DNA from: a virus
Strand: one strand, 5' to 3'
IMG/VR virus record: IMGVR_UViG_3300025543_000079
Location: 1 to 37,854 of that record
DNA: 37,854 nucleotides
Positions 6,589-14,152 of the stretch are shown here, piece by piece. The notes below the pieces were generated by a model that worked only from the letters and a program-made list of their open reading frames with translations, ran no database searches and was not told where the DNA came from. Position 1 is the first letter of the stretch. Every line of letters begins with the position of its first letter. The position numbers and the translations under genes are program-made.

Positions 6589-7428
6589 ATGAAAAAACAT
6601 TTACGAATATTATCTCTTGGAGCAGGAGTACAAAGTTCAACACTAGCGTTAATGATTGAAAGAGGTGAAATACCAAATGTTGATGCCGCTATCTTTGCAA
6701 ATGTAAAAGGAGAACCAAAAAAAGTAGAAGATTGGTTAGCTTATTTAAGAACGCAAATTACTAAATTTCCTATTTATGAAGTTACTTGGAGAGATTTAAG
6801 ACAAGACATATTAGACGCTTCAAAAGGAGAGTACCATAGATTTACTGCTCCTTTTTTTACAAAAAATAGAACAACAGGTAAAAAAGGAATGCTTCGTAGA
6901 GTATGTACTGCTGATTATAAAGTAAAACCAGTTGTTCAAAAAATACGAGAATTGCTTGGTCTTCAAAAAAGAGAAAAAAGAAAAGAAGGTACAACAGTTG
7001 AATTATTAATGGGTATTTCAAAAGACGAAGCAACTAGAATGAAAATAAACCCTCTAAAATATATTACAAATATTTATCCTTTAATTGATAAAAGTTTGTC
7101 AAGAACTGATTGTTTAAATTGGATTACAAAACAAGGTTATCCTACACCACCACGTTCAGCTTGTACTTTTTGTCCTTTTCATTCAGCACATGAATGGCAA
7201 GAATTAAAAAAAGATAAAAAAGAATGGGACAAAGTAGTTGAGTTAGACAAAGCAATACGAAGCCCAGAAAGATTTAACAAGAAATCAGGTGCAGAAACTT
7301 TGACTGATGAAATCTATTTACACCGAAGTTGTAAACCTATTGATGAAATAGATTTTGACAAAACAAACAAACAACAAGACCTTTTTTACGGCATGGAAAA
7401 TGAGTGCGAGGGTTATTGTGGAAATTAG
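6589..7428 (+). CDS. PAPS-reductase-like / adenine nucleotide alpha-hydrolase family protein
   Basis: The 279-residue protein begins with the PP-loop SLGAGVQSS (residues 9-17), a variant of the SGGxDS ATP-pyrophosphatase signature. It then has RRVCTADYKVKPV (Cys106), and a Cys pair in SACTFCPFHS (C192, C195), with C273 and C277 near the end. This set is typical of the phage proteins annotated as phosphoadenosine phosphosulfate reductase. True CysH enzymes reduce PAPS to sulfite; related PP-loop proteins (DndC, tRNA-thiolation enzymes) activate or thiolate nucleic acids. The cysteine clusters could bind Fe-S or zinc. Its place between helicase and DNA polymerase fits nucleic-acid or nucleotide modification at least as well as sulfur assimilation. 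The substrate is unknown. Confidence 0.8.
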   Translation: MKKHLRILSLGAGVQSSTLALMIERGEIPNVDAAIFANVKGEPKKVEDWLAYLRTQITKFPIYEVTWRDLRQDILDASKGEYHRFTAPFFTKNRTTGKKGMLRRVCTADYKVKPVVQKIRELLGLQKREKRKEGTTVELLMGISKDEATRMKINPLKYITNIYPLIDKSLSRTDCLNWITKQGYPTPPRSACTFCPFHSAHEWQELKKDKKEWDKVVELDKAIRSPERFNKKSGAETLTDEIYLHRSCKPIDEIDFDKTNKQQDLFYGMENECEGYCGN

Positions 7429-7436
7429 AGGAAATT

Positions 7437-7718
7437 ATGAAATTACCAACAATAAATAAAAAGATATTAAACGCACAATTCGTTTCTTTATATTGGAAAG
7501 ATATAAATGGTTCGGCTGAATGGGTTTCTTTAAAGGACGCAGTTAATAGTAAAGTAACTATTTGTATTTCAAATGGTTGGTTACTTAAAGCTGACAAAGA
7601 TGTCCATGTATTAGCTTCAGATGTAAATTTTAATGATGATGGTACATTGGGTGATGTAGGTAACGTAACTACTATGCCTACTGTCAATGTATTAAAAATT
7701 AAGAAGGTAAAACTTTGA
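7437..7718 (+). CDS. Hypothetical protein, 93 aa
   Basis: I do not recognise this protein. I chose ATG 7437 because AGAGGAAA (7427-7434) is a good ribosome site just upstream; a GTG at 7404 in the same frame lies inside the preceding gene. It is acidic in its middle, has alternating hydrophobic stretches suggesting a small beta-rich domain, and ends in a basic KIKKVKL. It overlaps the DNA polymerase start by 4 bases (TTGA), which suggests coupled translation and perhaps a replication accessory role. Confidence 0.7.
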   Translation: MKLPTINKKILNAQFVSLYWKDINGSAEWVSLKDAVNSKVTICISNGWLLKADKDVHVLASDVNFNDDGTLGDVGNVTTMPTVNVLKIKKVKL

Positions 7719-9415
7719 GTTCTTTTATCTTTGATATAGAAACCAATGGCTTCCTTAATGTATGTGACAAAGTACATTGCATTGTCTTAAAGAATATCGA
7801 CACAGGTGAAATACTTACACCTAGTAACGAAGACGCTATTAAACTTTTAGAAGACGCAGAGTTAATCATAGGTCATAACATTATTAAGTTTGATATTCCT
7901 GTATTAGAGAAATTATATTCCGCTACATTTAGGGGTAAAATTTTCGACACATTAGTGGGTACAAGATTAGTATATAGTGACATTAAAGATAATGATTTTT
8001 CAAGAAAAGATTTTCCAAAAGATTGCATAGGTAAGCACTCATTAAAAGCATGGGGTAATAGAATAGGTGAGTACAAAGAACAGATAGATACCGATTGGCA
8101 GACATTTACACCTGAAATGCTTGAGTATTGTATTCAAGATACAGAAGTTACTTACAAATTATACAAAGTCTTAGAAGAAAAAGGTTACTCCCAAGAAGCT
8201 ATGGACTTAGAGCATGAAGTAGCTTTTTTAATATTTAAACAAGAACAACATGGTTTTACTTTTAACAGAGCTAAAGCAGAAGAGTTATCTATTAAGTTAA
8301 AAGCGAGACAAGCTGAGTTAGCTGAAGAATTACAAGGTGTGTTTGAACCTATCGTGAATGAAAGATGGTCTACTAAAACAGGTAAGAAATTAAAAGACCA
8401 AGTTACTATATTTAATCCATCAAGCAGACACCATGTAGCACAAAGATTAAAAGATAAGTATGGTTGGGACGCAAAAGAATTTACTACAGACGGTAAAGCT
8501 AAACTAGATGATACAATTCTTAGCAAACTTCCATACCCAGAAGCTAAAATATTGTGTGAACATTTTTTATTAAACAAAAGAATTGCACAGATAGCAAATG
8601 GTTCACAAGCATGGTTAAAACATGAACGTAATGGTAAAATTCATGGCACATGTAATACAAATTCTTGTGTTACTTCAAGAGCAAGTCATTCTTTTCCTAA
8701 TTTAGGACAAGTACCAAGCACTTCTGCACCTTTTGGAACAGAATGTAGAGAATTATTTACAGTACCAGAAGGTAAACGATTAGTTGGTATAGATGTTTCA
8801 GGTTTAGAAATTAGAATGCTTTGTCATTTTATGTCTAAGTTTGACAACGGTGAATACACTAAAGTTGTACTTGAAGGTGACATACATACAGAGACACAGA
8901 AACTTGCAGGGTTAGACAGTAGAGACAATGCAAAAAGATTTTATTATTGTTTTCTTTACGGTGGTTCAGTTAAAAAGATAGCTGAAGTAATTAACAAACC
9001 TTTTAAAGAAGCAGGAAAGATTAAGAAAAGATTTTTAAATAACTTACCTGCATTAGCAAAACTTATTGAAGGCGTACAGTCTGCGGCTGAACGTGGTTTC
9101 ATTAAAGGTTTAGATAAAAGAGAAATTAAAGTTCGTAATAGTTATTCAGCACTTAACACATTGTTGCAAAGTGCAGGAGCTATTCTTTGTAAGAAATGGT
9201 TAGTCGAATTTAATAAAGAAGTTAAGAAATTTAAGAACGCACAACAAGTTGTATGGGTACATGATGAAATACAAGTTGAGTGTGAAGAACAAGACGCTGA
9301 AGATATTGGAAAGATAGCAGTAGAATGTATTAAACGTGCAGGTGAACACTACCAATTAAGAGTGCCGCTAACAGGCGAATATAAAATATCAACCAATTGG
9401 AGTGGAACACACTAA
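7715..9415 (+). CDS. DNA polymerase I family, T7 gp5-like
   Basis: This is the replicative polymerase with proofreading. Exonuclease motifs are DIET (Asp7, Glu9), GHNIIKFDIP near residue 53 and YCIQDTEVTY near 138. Polymerase motif A is GIDVSGLEIR near 358, motif B RDNAKRFYYCFLYGG near 405 (with the Tyr equivalent to T7 Y526), and motif C WVHDEIQVEC near 514. The protein ends in His, as T7 gp5 does. The start is TTG 7715: no ATG precedes the exonuclease Asp, which is only seven residues in, so a later start would break the domain. The length of 566 compares with 704 in T7; the reduction probably includes the thioredoxin-binding insertion of the thumb. No thioredoxin gene is seen in the window. 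Confidence 0.97.
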   Translation: MSSFIFDIETNGFLNVCDKVHCIVLKNIDTGEILTPSNEDAIKLLEDAELIIGHNIIKFDIPVLEKLYSATFRGKIFDTLVGTRLVYSDIKDNDFSRKDFPKDCIGKHSLKAWGNRIGEYKEQIDTDWQTFTPEMLEYCIQDTEVTYKLYKVLEEKGYSQEAMDLEHEVAFLIFKQEQHGFTFNRAKAEELSIKLKARQAELAEELQGVFEPIVNERWSTKTGKKLKDQVTIFNPSSRHHVAQRLKDKYGWDAKEFTTDGKAKLDDTILSKLPYPEAKILCEHFLLNKRIAQIANGSQAWLKHERNGKIHGTCNTNSCVTSRASHSFPNLGQVPSTSAPFGTECRELFTVPEGKRLVGIDVSGLEIRMLCHFMSKFDNGEYTKVVLEGDIHTETQKLAGLDSRDNAKRFYYCFLYGGSVKKIAEVINKPFKEAGKIKKRFLNNLPALAKLIEGVQSAAERGFIKGLDKREIKVRNSYSALNTLLQSAGAILCKKWLVEFNKEVKKFKNAQQVVWVHDEIQVECEEQDAEDIGKIAVECIKRAGEHYQLRVPLTGEYKISTNWSGTH

Positions 9416-9819
9416 TGTATAATAAAAAATTTGACCTTGACCTAAAATATGGTCAGGAAAGAGAGAAGCGTTTAGCCTCTATCTTAGATAAAGATAAGAC
9501 CAAGATAGAAGTTAAAACAGAAAGAGACTGGTGGTTTAAAACAGGTAACATTGCAATAGAGATAGAATGTAACGGTAAACCTTCAGGTGTCATGGCTACA
9601 ACGTCTGATTACTGGTGTCATATACTGGCAGATGGTGACAAAGATTATTGTAGAATGATATTTGATACAGCAACAATCAAAAGGTTGGCTAAAAAATATA
9701 TCAAAACATTAAAGAACGGTGGTGATGGTTGGAGAAGCAAGTTTGTTCTTGTGCCTTTAGCCGAAATATTTCTACCAAAAAATTTAAGCAAATCTATGCA
9801 ACAAAGGATAGTAAAATGA
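9415..9819 (+). CDS. Putative PD-(D/E)XK-like nuclease, 134 aa
   Basis: The start is ATG 9415, overlapping the polymerase stop by one base; GGAG lies upstream at about 12 bases. A TTG at 9397 in frame lies inside the polymerase gene and is less likely. KIEVKTERD followed by GNIAIEIE resembles the E-x-K and neighbouring acidic strand of PD-(D/E)XK nucleases and Holliday-junction resolvase-like folds. DYWCHIL and RMIFDTATIK suggest a compact alpha/beta domain. Position between polymerase and 5' exonuclease fits a recombination or DNA-repair enzyme. I see motif resemblance only, and a non-catalytic DNA-binding role is possible. The stop overlaps the next start (ATGA). Confidence 0.65.
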   Translation: MYNKKFDLDLKYGQEREKRLASILDKDKTKIEVKTERDWWFKTGNIAIEIECNGKPSGVMATTSDYWCHILADGDKDYCRMIFDTATIKRLAKKYIKTLKNGGDGWRSKFVLVPLAEIFLPKNLSKSMQQRIVK

Positions 9820-10580
9820 GTGATAGATACAAAAAGAAAAGAGTATTAGTAATTGATGGCGATATACTTGCTTATCAAATAGCTACTAACAATGAGAGAC
9901 CAATCAACTGGGGTGATGGACTATGGACATTACATGCTGATGAGAACAGTTGTATTCAACAGCTAGACGCAGTGATAGATGACTTAGGTTCTAACTTGTC
10001 AGCAGACGATTATGTTGTGGCACTTACAGATAAGAATAATTTTAGAAAAGATGTCTTACCTACATACAAATCAAACAGAAAAGAAAAACGTAAACCAATA
10101 GTTCTAGGAGCTATGCGTGAACACATTATGAAAAAACATAATGGTGTTGTCTGGGCTAACTTAGAAGCTGATGATGTCATGGGTATTATGGCAACTGAAC
10201 CTGCACTAACTGAAGAAAGAATATTAGTTAGTATAGATAAAGACATGAAAACAATCCCATGTAATCTTTCACAAGACGGCAGTAACTTTGAACAAATACC
10301 TGAGAAGATAGCTAATTATAATTTTATGATACAGGCAATCATGGGTGACAAGACAGATGGCTATGATGGAATTGAAGGTGTTGGAATTAAAACAGCAGAG
10401 AAACTACTTCTTAAATATACCAACTGCACACTTAAAGATTTGTGGAAAGTGGTCAAAGGTATCTACAAAGAAAAAGGTTACACAGAAAAAGAAGCCTTAC
10501 AACAAGCTAGGGTCGCACACATTTTAAGACATGGAGAATACAATAAGAAAACAGGGAAGGTAAAACTATGGACGATATAA
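9816..10580 (+). CDS. 5'-3' exonuclease, T7 gp6 / FEN family
   Basis: The 254-residue protein shows the FEN/5'-nuclease metal-binding acids in order: VIDGDILAY near the start, NLEADDVMG in the middle, VSIDKDMKT, then MGDKTDGYDGIEGVGIKTA, the helix-3-turn-helix DNA-binding motif. T7 gp6 removes RNA primers, degrades host DNA and aids recombination; I infer the same role. ATG 9816 overlaps the preceding stop by four bases and has AAGGA 5 bases upstream. The frame is open further upstream to 9729, but that segment lies in the preceding gene and shows no family similarity. Confidence 0.93.
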   Translation: MSDRYKKKRVLVIDGDILAYQIATNNERPINWGDGLWTLHADENSCIQQLDAVIDDLGSNLSADDYVVALTDKNNFRKDVLPTYKSNRKEKRKPIVLGAMREHIMKKHNGVVWANLEADDVMGIMATEPALTEERILVSIDKDMKTIPCNLSQDGSNFEQIPEKIANYNFMIQAIMGDKTDGYDGIEGVGIKTAEKLLLKYTNCTLKDLWKVVKGIYKEKGYTEKEALQQARVAHILRHGEYNKKTGKVKLWTI

Positions 10581-10792
10581 GTAAACCAGTACACTATAAT
10601 CAAGGCGGTATCGAACCCATAGATTACATTGTTAAAAACAAACTTTCATACTGTGAAGGTAATGTTGTTAAGTACATAACTCGTTGGAGACATAAGAACG
10701 GCATTCAAGATTTAAAGAAAGCCAAACAATACATAGATTTTATTATTGATAAAGAAGCCAAACCCACAGTAACAGAAAGCAAAGATGATTAA
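10568..10792 (+). CDS. DUF3310 protein (T7 gp1.7-related)
   Basis: The 74-residue protein is a stand-alone DUF3310 domain, shown by KPVHYNQGGIEPIDYI at the start, then NVVKYITRWRHKNGIQDLKKAKQYIDF. The same domain is found in T7 gp1.7, which has been reported to have nucleotide kinase activity. Many phages carry a short version like this beside nucleotide-metabolism genes. It overlaps the exonuclease end by 13 bases and the NrdA start by 8, so these three genes are likely coupled. A role in deoxynucleotide supply is plausible from the neighbours, but the catalytic mechanism of the short forms is not visible in the sequence. Confidence 0.85.
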   Translation: MDDISKPVHYNQGGIEPIDYIVKNKLSYCEGNVVKYITRWRHKNGIQDLKKAKQYIDFIIDKEAKPTVTESKDD

Positions 10793-12536
10793 TTACGAAA
10801 GAGACGAACTACTTACTGACTTTGGTAAGACAACTTTAAAAGATAGGTACTTACTACCTAACGAGAACTCACCGCAAGATGGATTTATGAGAGCCGCTAA
10901 AGCATTCTCTGATAATGATGAGATGGCACAGCGTATATATGATTACGCTTCTAAATTATGGTTCATGTATTCTACACCTATTTTATCTAATGGTGGAGCA
11001 AACAGAGGTATGCCTATTTCTTGTTTCTTAAATTATGTAGGAGATAGTAGAGAAGGATTAACAGGACACTACACAGAGAACGCTTGGTTAGCTTCTATTG
11101 GTGGTGGCATAGGTGGTTACTGGGGACATGTACGTTCAGATGGTACAAGCACTTCAGGTGGTTCACAATCATCAGGTTCAATTCCATTTTTACATGTAGT
11201 TGACAGTGAGATACTTGCATTCTCTCAAGGTAAAACAAGGCGTGGTAGTTATGCGGCTTACATGGACATGTCTCACCCAGAGATAATGGAATTTTTAGAA
11301 ATGAGAAAACCTAGTGGAGGAGACATACATAGAAAATGTCTTAACCTTCACCATGCAATAAATATTTCAGATGATTTTATGCACTTGATTGAAAAGTGTG
11401 TAGCTGAACCCACGTATGATGACAGTTGGAACTTGATTGACCCACATACAAAAGAAGTAGTGCGTACAGTATCAGCTAGAGAGTTGTGGCAAAAACTATT
11501 AGAAAATAGAGTAGCTACTGGTGAGCCTTATGTTTCTTTCATAGATACTATCAATGAAGCATTGCCTGAAACACAAAAGAAATTAGGATTAAAAGTACAT
11601 CACTCAAACTTATGTACTGAAATTACTTTACCTACTAACGAAGATAGAACAGCAGTGTGTTGTTTGTCTTCTGTTAATTTAGAAAAGTATGATGAATGGA
11701 AGAATGATAAATTATTCATACCTGATTTAGTTAGATTTTTAGACAACGCTTTAACTTACTTTATAGAGAATGCACCTGACAGTGTGTTCAGAGCAAAGTT
11801 TAGTGCGGCACAAGAAAGAAGTATTGGATTAGGAGCAATGGGTTTCCATGCTTATTTACAATCTAAGAACATAGCTTTTGAAAGTGCGTTAGCTAAATCT
11901 TTAAATATGAAAATGTTTAAAAGTATTAAAGAAGAAGCAGTAGAAGAAAGTAAAAGACTTGCAGTTAAAAGAGGAGAAGCTCCTGACATGGAAGGCACTG
12001 GTATGCGTAATGCACACTTATTAGCTGTTGCACCTAACGCTTCATCATCTATTATTTGTGGGACTACTTCACCTTCAATAGAACCTTATAGAGCCAATGC
12101 TTATGTGCAAAAAACTATGTCTGGTTCATTCTTAGTTAAGAATAAATATTTAGAAAAACTATTAGAAAAGAAAGGGATAAACAATGATGCTATATGGTCG
12201 TCCATTGTCTCGCAAAGAGGCAGTGTCTTACATCTTAAAGAGTTATCAGACTATGAAAAAGATATTTTTAAAACTGGTATTGAAATAAATCAACAATGGA
12301 TAATAGAACATGCGGCTGACAGGCAGAAATATATTTGTCAAGGACAGTCAGTAAATCTTTTCGTCCCTGCTGATGTAAACATTAAAGAGTTGCATGACAC
12401 TCACATGTTAGCATGGAAAAAGAAATTAAAAACTTTGTACTATTGCAGAAGCGAAGCAATCAAACGTGCAGAGTTAGTATCAAAAAAAGTAGAAAGGACA
12501 ATCATACCAGAAGCAGATTGCTTGGCGTGTGAATAA
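10785..12536 (+). CDS. nrdA: Class Ia ribonucleotide reductase large subunit, short form
   Basis: The enzyme reduces ribonucleoside diphosphates to deoxy forms, with NrdB supplying the radical. Active-site residues are NLCTEI (Asn275, Cys277, Glu279), the redox pair Cys80 (PISCF) and Cys292 or Cys293 (AVCCLS), the glycine-rich GLGAMGFHAY, PNASSS, the radical-path pair in KTLYY, and a C-terminal C579-x2-C582 tail used for re-reduction. At 583 residues it is far shorter than E. coli NrdA (761). The first redox Cys is at position 80 instead of 225, so the N-terminal ATP cone, the overall activity switch, is absent. Such an enzyme should escape dATP shut-down, useful during phage replication. No C-terminal truncation is evident. 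Confidence 0.95.
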   Translation: MINYERDELLTDFGKTTLKDRYLLPNENSPQDGFMRAAKAFSDNDEMAQRIYDYASKLWFMYSTPILSNGGANRGMPISCFLNYVGDSREGLTGHYTENAWLASIGGGIGGYWGHVRSDGTSTSGGSQSSGSIPFLHVVDSEILAFSQGKTRRGSYAAYMDMSHPEIMEFLEMRKPSGGDIHRKCLNLHHAINISDDFMHLIEKCVAEPTYDDSWNLIDPHTKEVVRTVSARELWQKLLENRVATGEPYVSFIDTINEALPETQKKLGLKVHHSNLCTEITLPTNEDRTAVCCLSSVNLEKYDEWKNDKLFIPDLVRFLDNALTYFIENAPDSVFRAKFSAAQERSIGLGAMGFHAYLQSKNIAFESALAKSLNMKMFKSIKEEAVEESKRLAVKRGEAPDMEGTGMRNAHLLAVAPNASSSIICGTTSPSIEPYRANAYVQKTMSGSFLVKNKYLEKLLEKKGINNDAIWSSIVSQRGSVLHLKELSDYEKDIFKTGIEINQQWIIEHAADRQKYICQGQSVNLFVPADVNIKELHDTHMLAWKKKLKTLYYCRSEAIKRAELVSKKVERTIIPEADCLACE

Positions 12537-12640
12537 TGAAGATATGTATATTAAAAATAATTTATCATTACTCAACTTATTTAACCAGTTGGTCATGGCA
12601 AAAATTGTATGGAGATAGAACTAAAAGGGGACAGAAATGA
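12536..12640 (+). CDS. Possible 34-aa peptide after nrdA
   Basis: This short frame begins with an ATG overlapping the NrdA stop by one base and ends four bases into the next small gene (ATGA junction at 12637-12640). It encodes a hydrophobic-aromatic N-terminal half and a basic tail (DRTKRGQK). There is no clear ribosome site, so translation would depend on coupling to NrdA. The tight stop-start spacing on both sides is the only support. Confidence 0.3.
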   Translation: MKICILKIIYHYSTYLTSWSWQKLYGDRTKRGQK

Positions 12641-12792
12641 ATTACCCACCAATTAAATCTTTTGGTTTTAAAAAGAAAACAAGAAAAATAAAACAACAAA
12701 AACAAACAGTGCTATGGACGGTTTATCATACTGTCCTAGCAGTAGAGTTATTAATATTAATCATAATAGAAGGGATAGAGTTACTAAGATGA
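12637..12792 (+). CDS. 51-aa predicted membrane protein between nrdA and nrdB
   Basis: A strong ribosome site AGGGGA lies five bases before the ATG. Residues 12-22 are very basic (KKKTRKIKQQK) and residues 25-44 form a hydrophobic stretch ending in ILIII, typical of a single membrane span with the basic N-terminus inside the cell. The stop overlaps the NrdB start in an ATGA junction, so NrdB is probably translated by coupling to this gene; NrdB has no good ribosome site of its own. I do not recognise a family. Possible roles include anchoring the reductase or simply serving as a translation leader for NrdB. Confidence 0.6.
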   Translation: MNYPPIKSFGFKKKTRKIKQQKQTVLWTVYHTVLAVELLILIIIEGIELLR

Positions 12793-13739
12793 GTTTATTT
12801 AAAACAAGAGCATACTACAAACCCTTTGAATACGATTGGGCATTTGCAAGTTACGACATGCAACAAAAAATGCACTGGCTACCTAGTGAAGTACCATTGC
12901 ATGAAGATGTAAGAGACTGGAATGAAAGATTATCAGCAGAAGAAAAAAACTTAATAGGACAAATATTAAAATTCTTTACTCAAGGTGATGTTGATATTGC
13001 ACAAGCATATTTAGATAAATACATTCCTAAATTTAAACCACCTGAAATTAGAATGATGTTATCAGCGATAGCTACTTCAGAAGCTAACCATGCACACAGT
13101 TATTCTTTATTGAATGATACTATTGGATTACCTGATAAGGAATACAAAGCATTTCAAGAGTACAAAGAAATGTCTGATAAACATACTTATCTATTTCAAA
13201 GTAAAGGAACAGGCATAGAAGGATTAGCTAGAGAGATAGCTTGTTTCTCTGCATTTGGTGAAGGCTTACAGTTGTTTGCTTCCTTTGTTATGCTACTTAA
13301 CTTCCAACGATATGGGCGTATGAAAGGAATGTGTCAGATAGTTACTTGGTCTATCAGAGATGAGACACACCACGTTGAAAGTATGATTAAAATATTCCAT
13401 GCTTTAATTAAAGAGAACCCAAATATTTGGACTGAAAAATTTAAAGCAAGTATCTATCAAACAGCTAGAGACATGGTTGATTTAGAAGATAAGTTTATTG
13501 ATTTAGCTTTTGCACAAGGTGGTATTAGAGGACTTAAAGCTGATGAAGTTAAACAGTATATTAGATACATAGCTGATAGAAGATTGCTTCAGCTATCTTT
13601 AAAGCCTAACTTTGGTGTCAAAGAAAACCCTCTATCGTGGTTAGATTGGGTATTAAATGGCGTAGAACATGCAAACTTCTTTGAGAATAGAGCCACCGAA
13701 TATAATAAAGGGACTGTGACTGGCAGTCTGTGGGACTAA
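12789..13739 (+). CDS. nrdB: Class Ia ribonucleotide reductase small subunit
   Basis: The ferritin-like subunit holds the di-iron centre and tyrosyl radical used by NrdA. Likely metal ligands are Asp67 in TQGDVDI, Glu98 and His101 in SEANHAHSY, the Glu of GEGLQLF, and Glu and His in RDETHH. Tyr105 is seven residues after Glu98, the spacing of the radical Tyr122 in E. coli, so this is a classic tyrosyl-radical R2. I chose ATG 12789, giving 316 residues beginning MSLFKTRAYY, because it overlaps the upstream small gene by four bases; an ATG at 12714 in frame would add 25 unrelated residues from within that gene. The stop codon lies inside promoter-like repeat copy 2. Confidence 0.95.
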   Translation: MSLFKTRAYYKPFEYDWAFASYDMQQKMHWLPSEVPLHEDVRDWNERLSAEEKNLIGQILKFFTQGDVDIAQAYLDKYIPKFKPPEIRMMLSAIATSEANHAHSYSLLNDTIGLPDKEYKAFQEYKEMSDKHTYLFQSKGTGIEGLAREIACFSAFGEGLQLFASFVMLLNFQRYGRMKGMCQIVTWSIRDETHHVESMIKIFHALIKENPNIWTEKFKASIYQTARDMVDLEDKFIDLAFAQGGIRGLKADEVKQYIRYIADRRLLQLSLKPNFGVKENPLSWLDWVLNGVEHANFFENRATEYNKGTVTGSLWD

Positions 13740-13753
13740 ACCTGCTCTTTTAG
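13734..13753 (+). promoter_or_regulatory. Putative phage RNA polymerase promoter, copy 2
   Basis: GACTAAACCTGCTCTTTTAG is identical over 20 bases to 27708-27727 and 15/17 to the core at 3070-3086. It begins in the last codons of NrdB and ends directly before the ATG at 13754, at the border between the nucleotide-metabolism and head genes, just where T7-like phages place a class III promoter. CTAAA and TTTAG at its ends are a weak inverted repeat, so an RNA-processing or operator role is an alternative. Confidence 0.65.
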
Positions 13754-13939
13754 ATGAAAAACTTAACAGATGATGTGGTTTTACCATTGAAGGTAGACGA
13801 TTTAATTAAATTATTAAACAAGGTCTACCCTGAAAAGTCTCCTAACTTGCAAGATGATACTAAGACTATCTACTTTAAAGCAGGTCAAAGAGACGTAGTA
13901 AACTTTATTAACACTCTCAAAGAAAGGTCAGAACAATAA
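13754..13939 (+). CDS. Hypothetical protein, 61 aa
   Basis: I do not recognise a family. The protein has mixed charge and no membrane segment; VLPLKVDDLIKLLNKVYPE and QRDVVNFINTLKERSEQ look like two helices. Its ATG follows directly after promoter-like copy 2 with no ribosome site, so from that promoter the message could be nearly leaderless. The stop overlaps the next start by one base (TAATG). The place ahead of gp7.3 and portal genes resembles that of the small T7 genes 6.5-7, so a head-assembly or late host-interaction role is possible. Confidence 0.65.
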   Translation: MKNLTDDVVLPLKVDDLIKLLNKVYPEKSPNLQDDTKTIYFKAGQRDVVNFINTLKERSEQ

Positions 13940-14148
13940 TGTGTGGTTCACCAAAAATACCTCAAGCTCCAATACAGCCTATAGCTCCAATGCCAGTTAG
14001 AGGAGAACAAGCACAGGATTTATCTCCTGAATTAGTTAAAGCTAATGATGCAGATTTAGACATTAAAAAGAAGAAAGTTAAAAAATCAGGTACAACTGCT
14101 TTAAATACTTCTTCAGGTCTTAACATTGCTACTAGCTCAAGTATCTAA
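13939..14148 (+). CDS. T7 gp7.3-like virion/tail assembly protein
   Basis: The 69-residue protein has a Pro- and Gln-rich start (MCGSPKIPQAPIQPIAPMPV), a Lys-rich middle (KKKKVKKSG) and a Ser/Gly tail with TSSGLNIA. The tail pattern of a basic stretch followed by Ser-Gly-Gly/Leu-Asn-Ile resembles the end of T7 gp7.3 (SSGGGINI), which lies directly before the portal gene there as well. T7 gp7.3 is a virion protein needed for adsorption and tail assembly. Similarity is limited to composition, the tail motif and gene position, so this is a moderate call. Confidence 0.6.
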   Translation: MCGSPKIPQAPIQPIAPMPVRGEQAQDLSPELVKANDADLDIKKKKVKKSGTTALNTSSGLNIATSSSI

Positions 14149-14152
14149 TTAA

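Noticed and set aside
9729-9815. Upstream start for the 5' exonuclease
   Set aside because: It lies within the preceding gene with no family similarity; ATG 9816 has AAGGA and an ATGA junction.
12714-12788. Upstream start for NrdB
   Set aside because: It adds 25 residues unlike NrdB inside the 51-residue membrane protein gene; MSLFKTRAYY at 12789 is the natural start.
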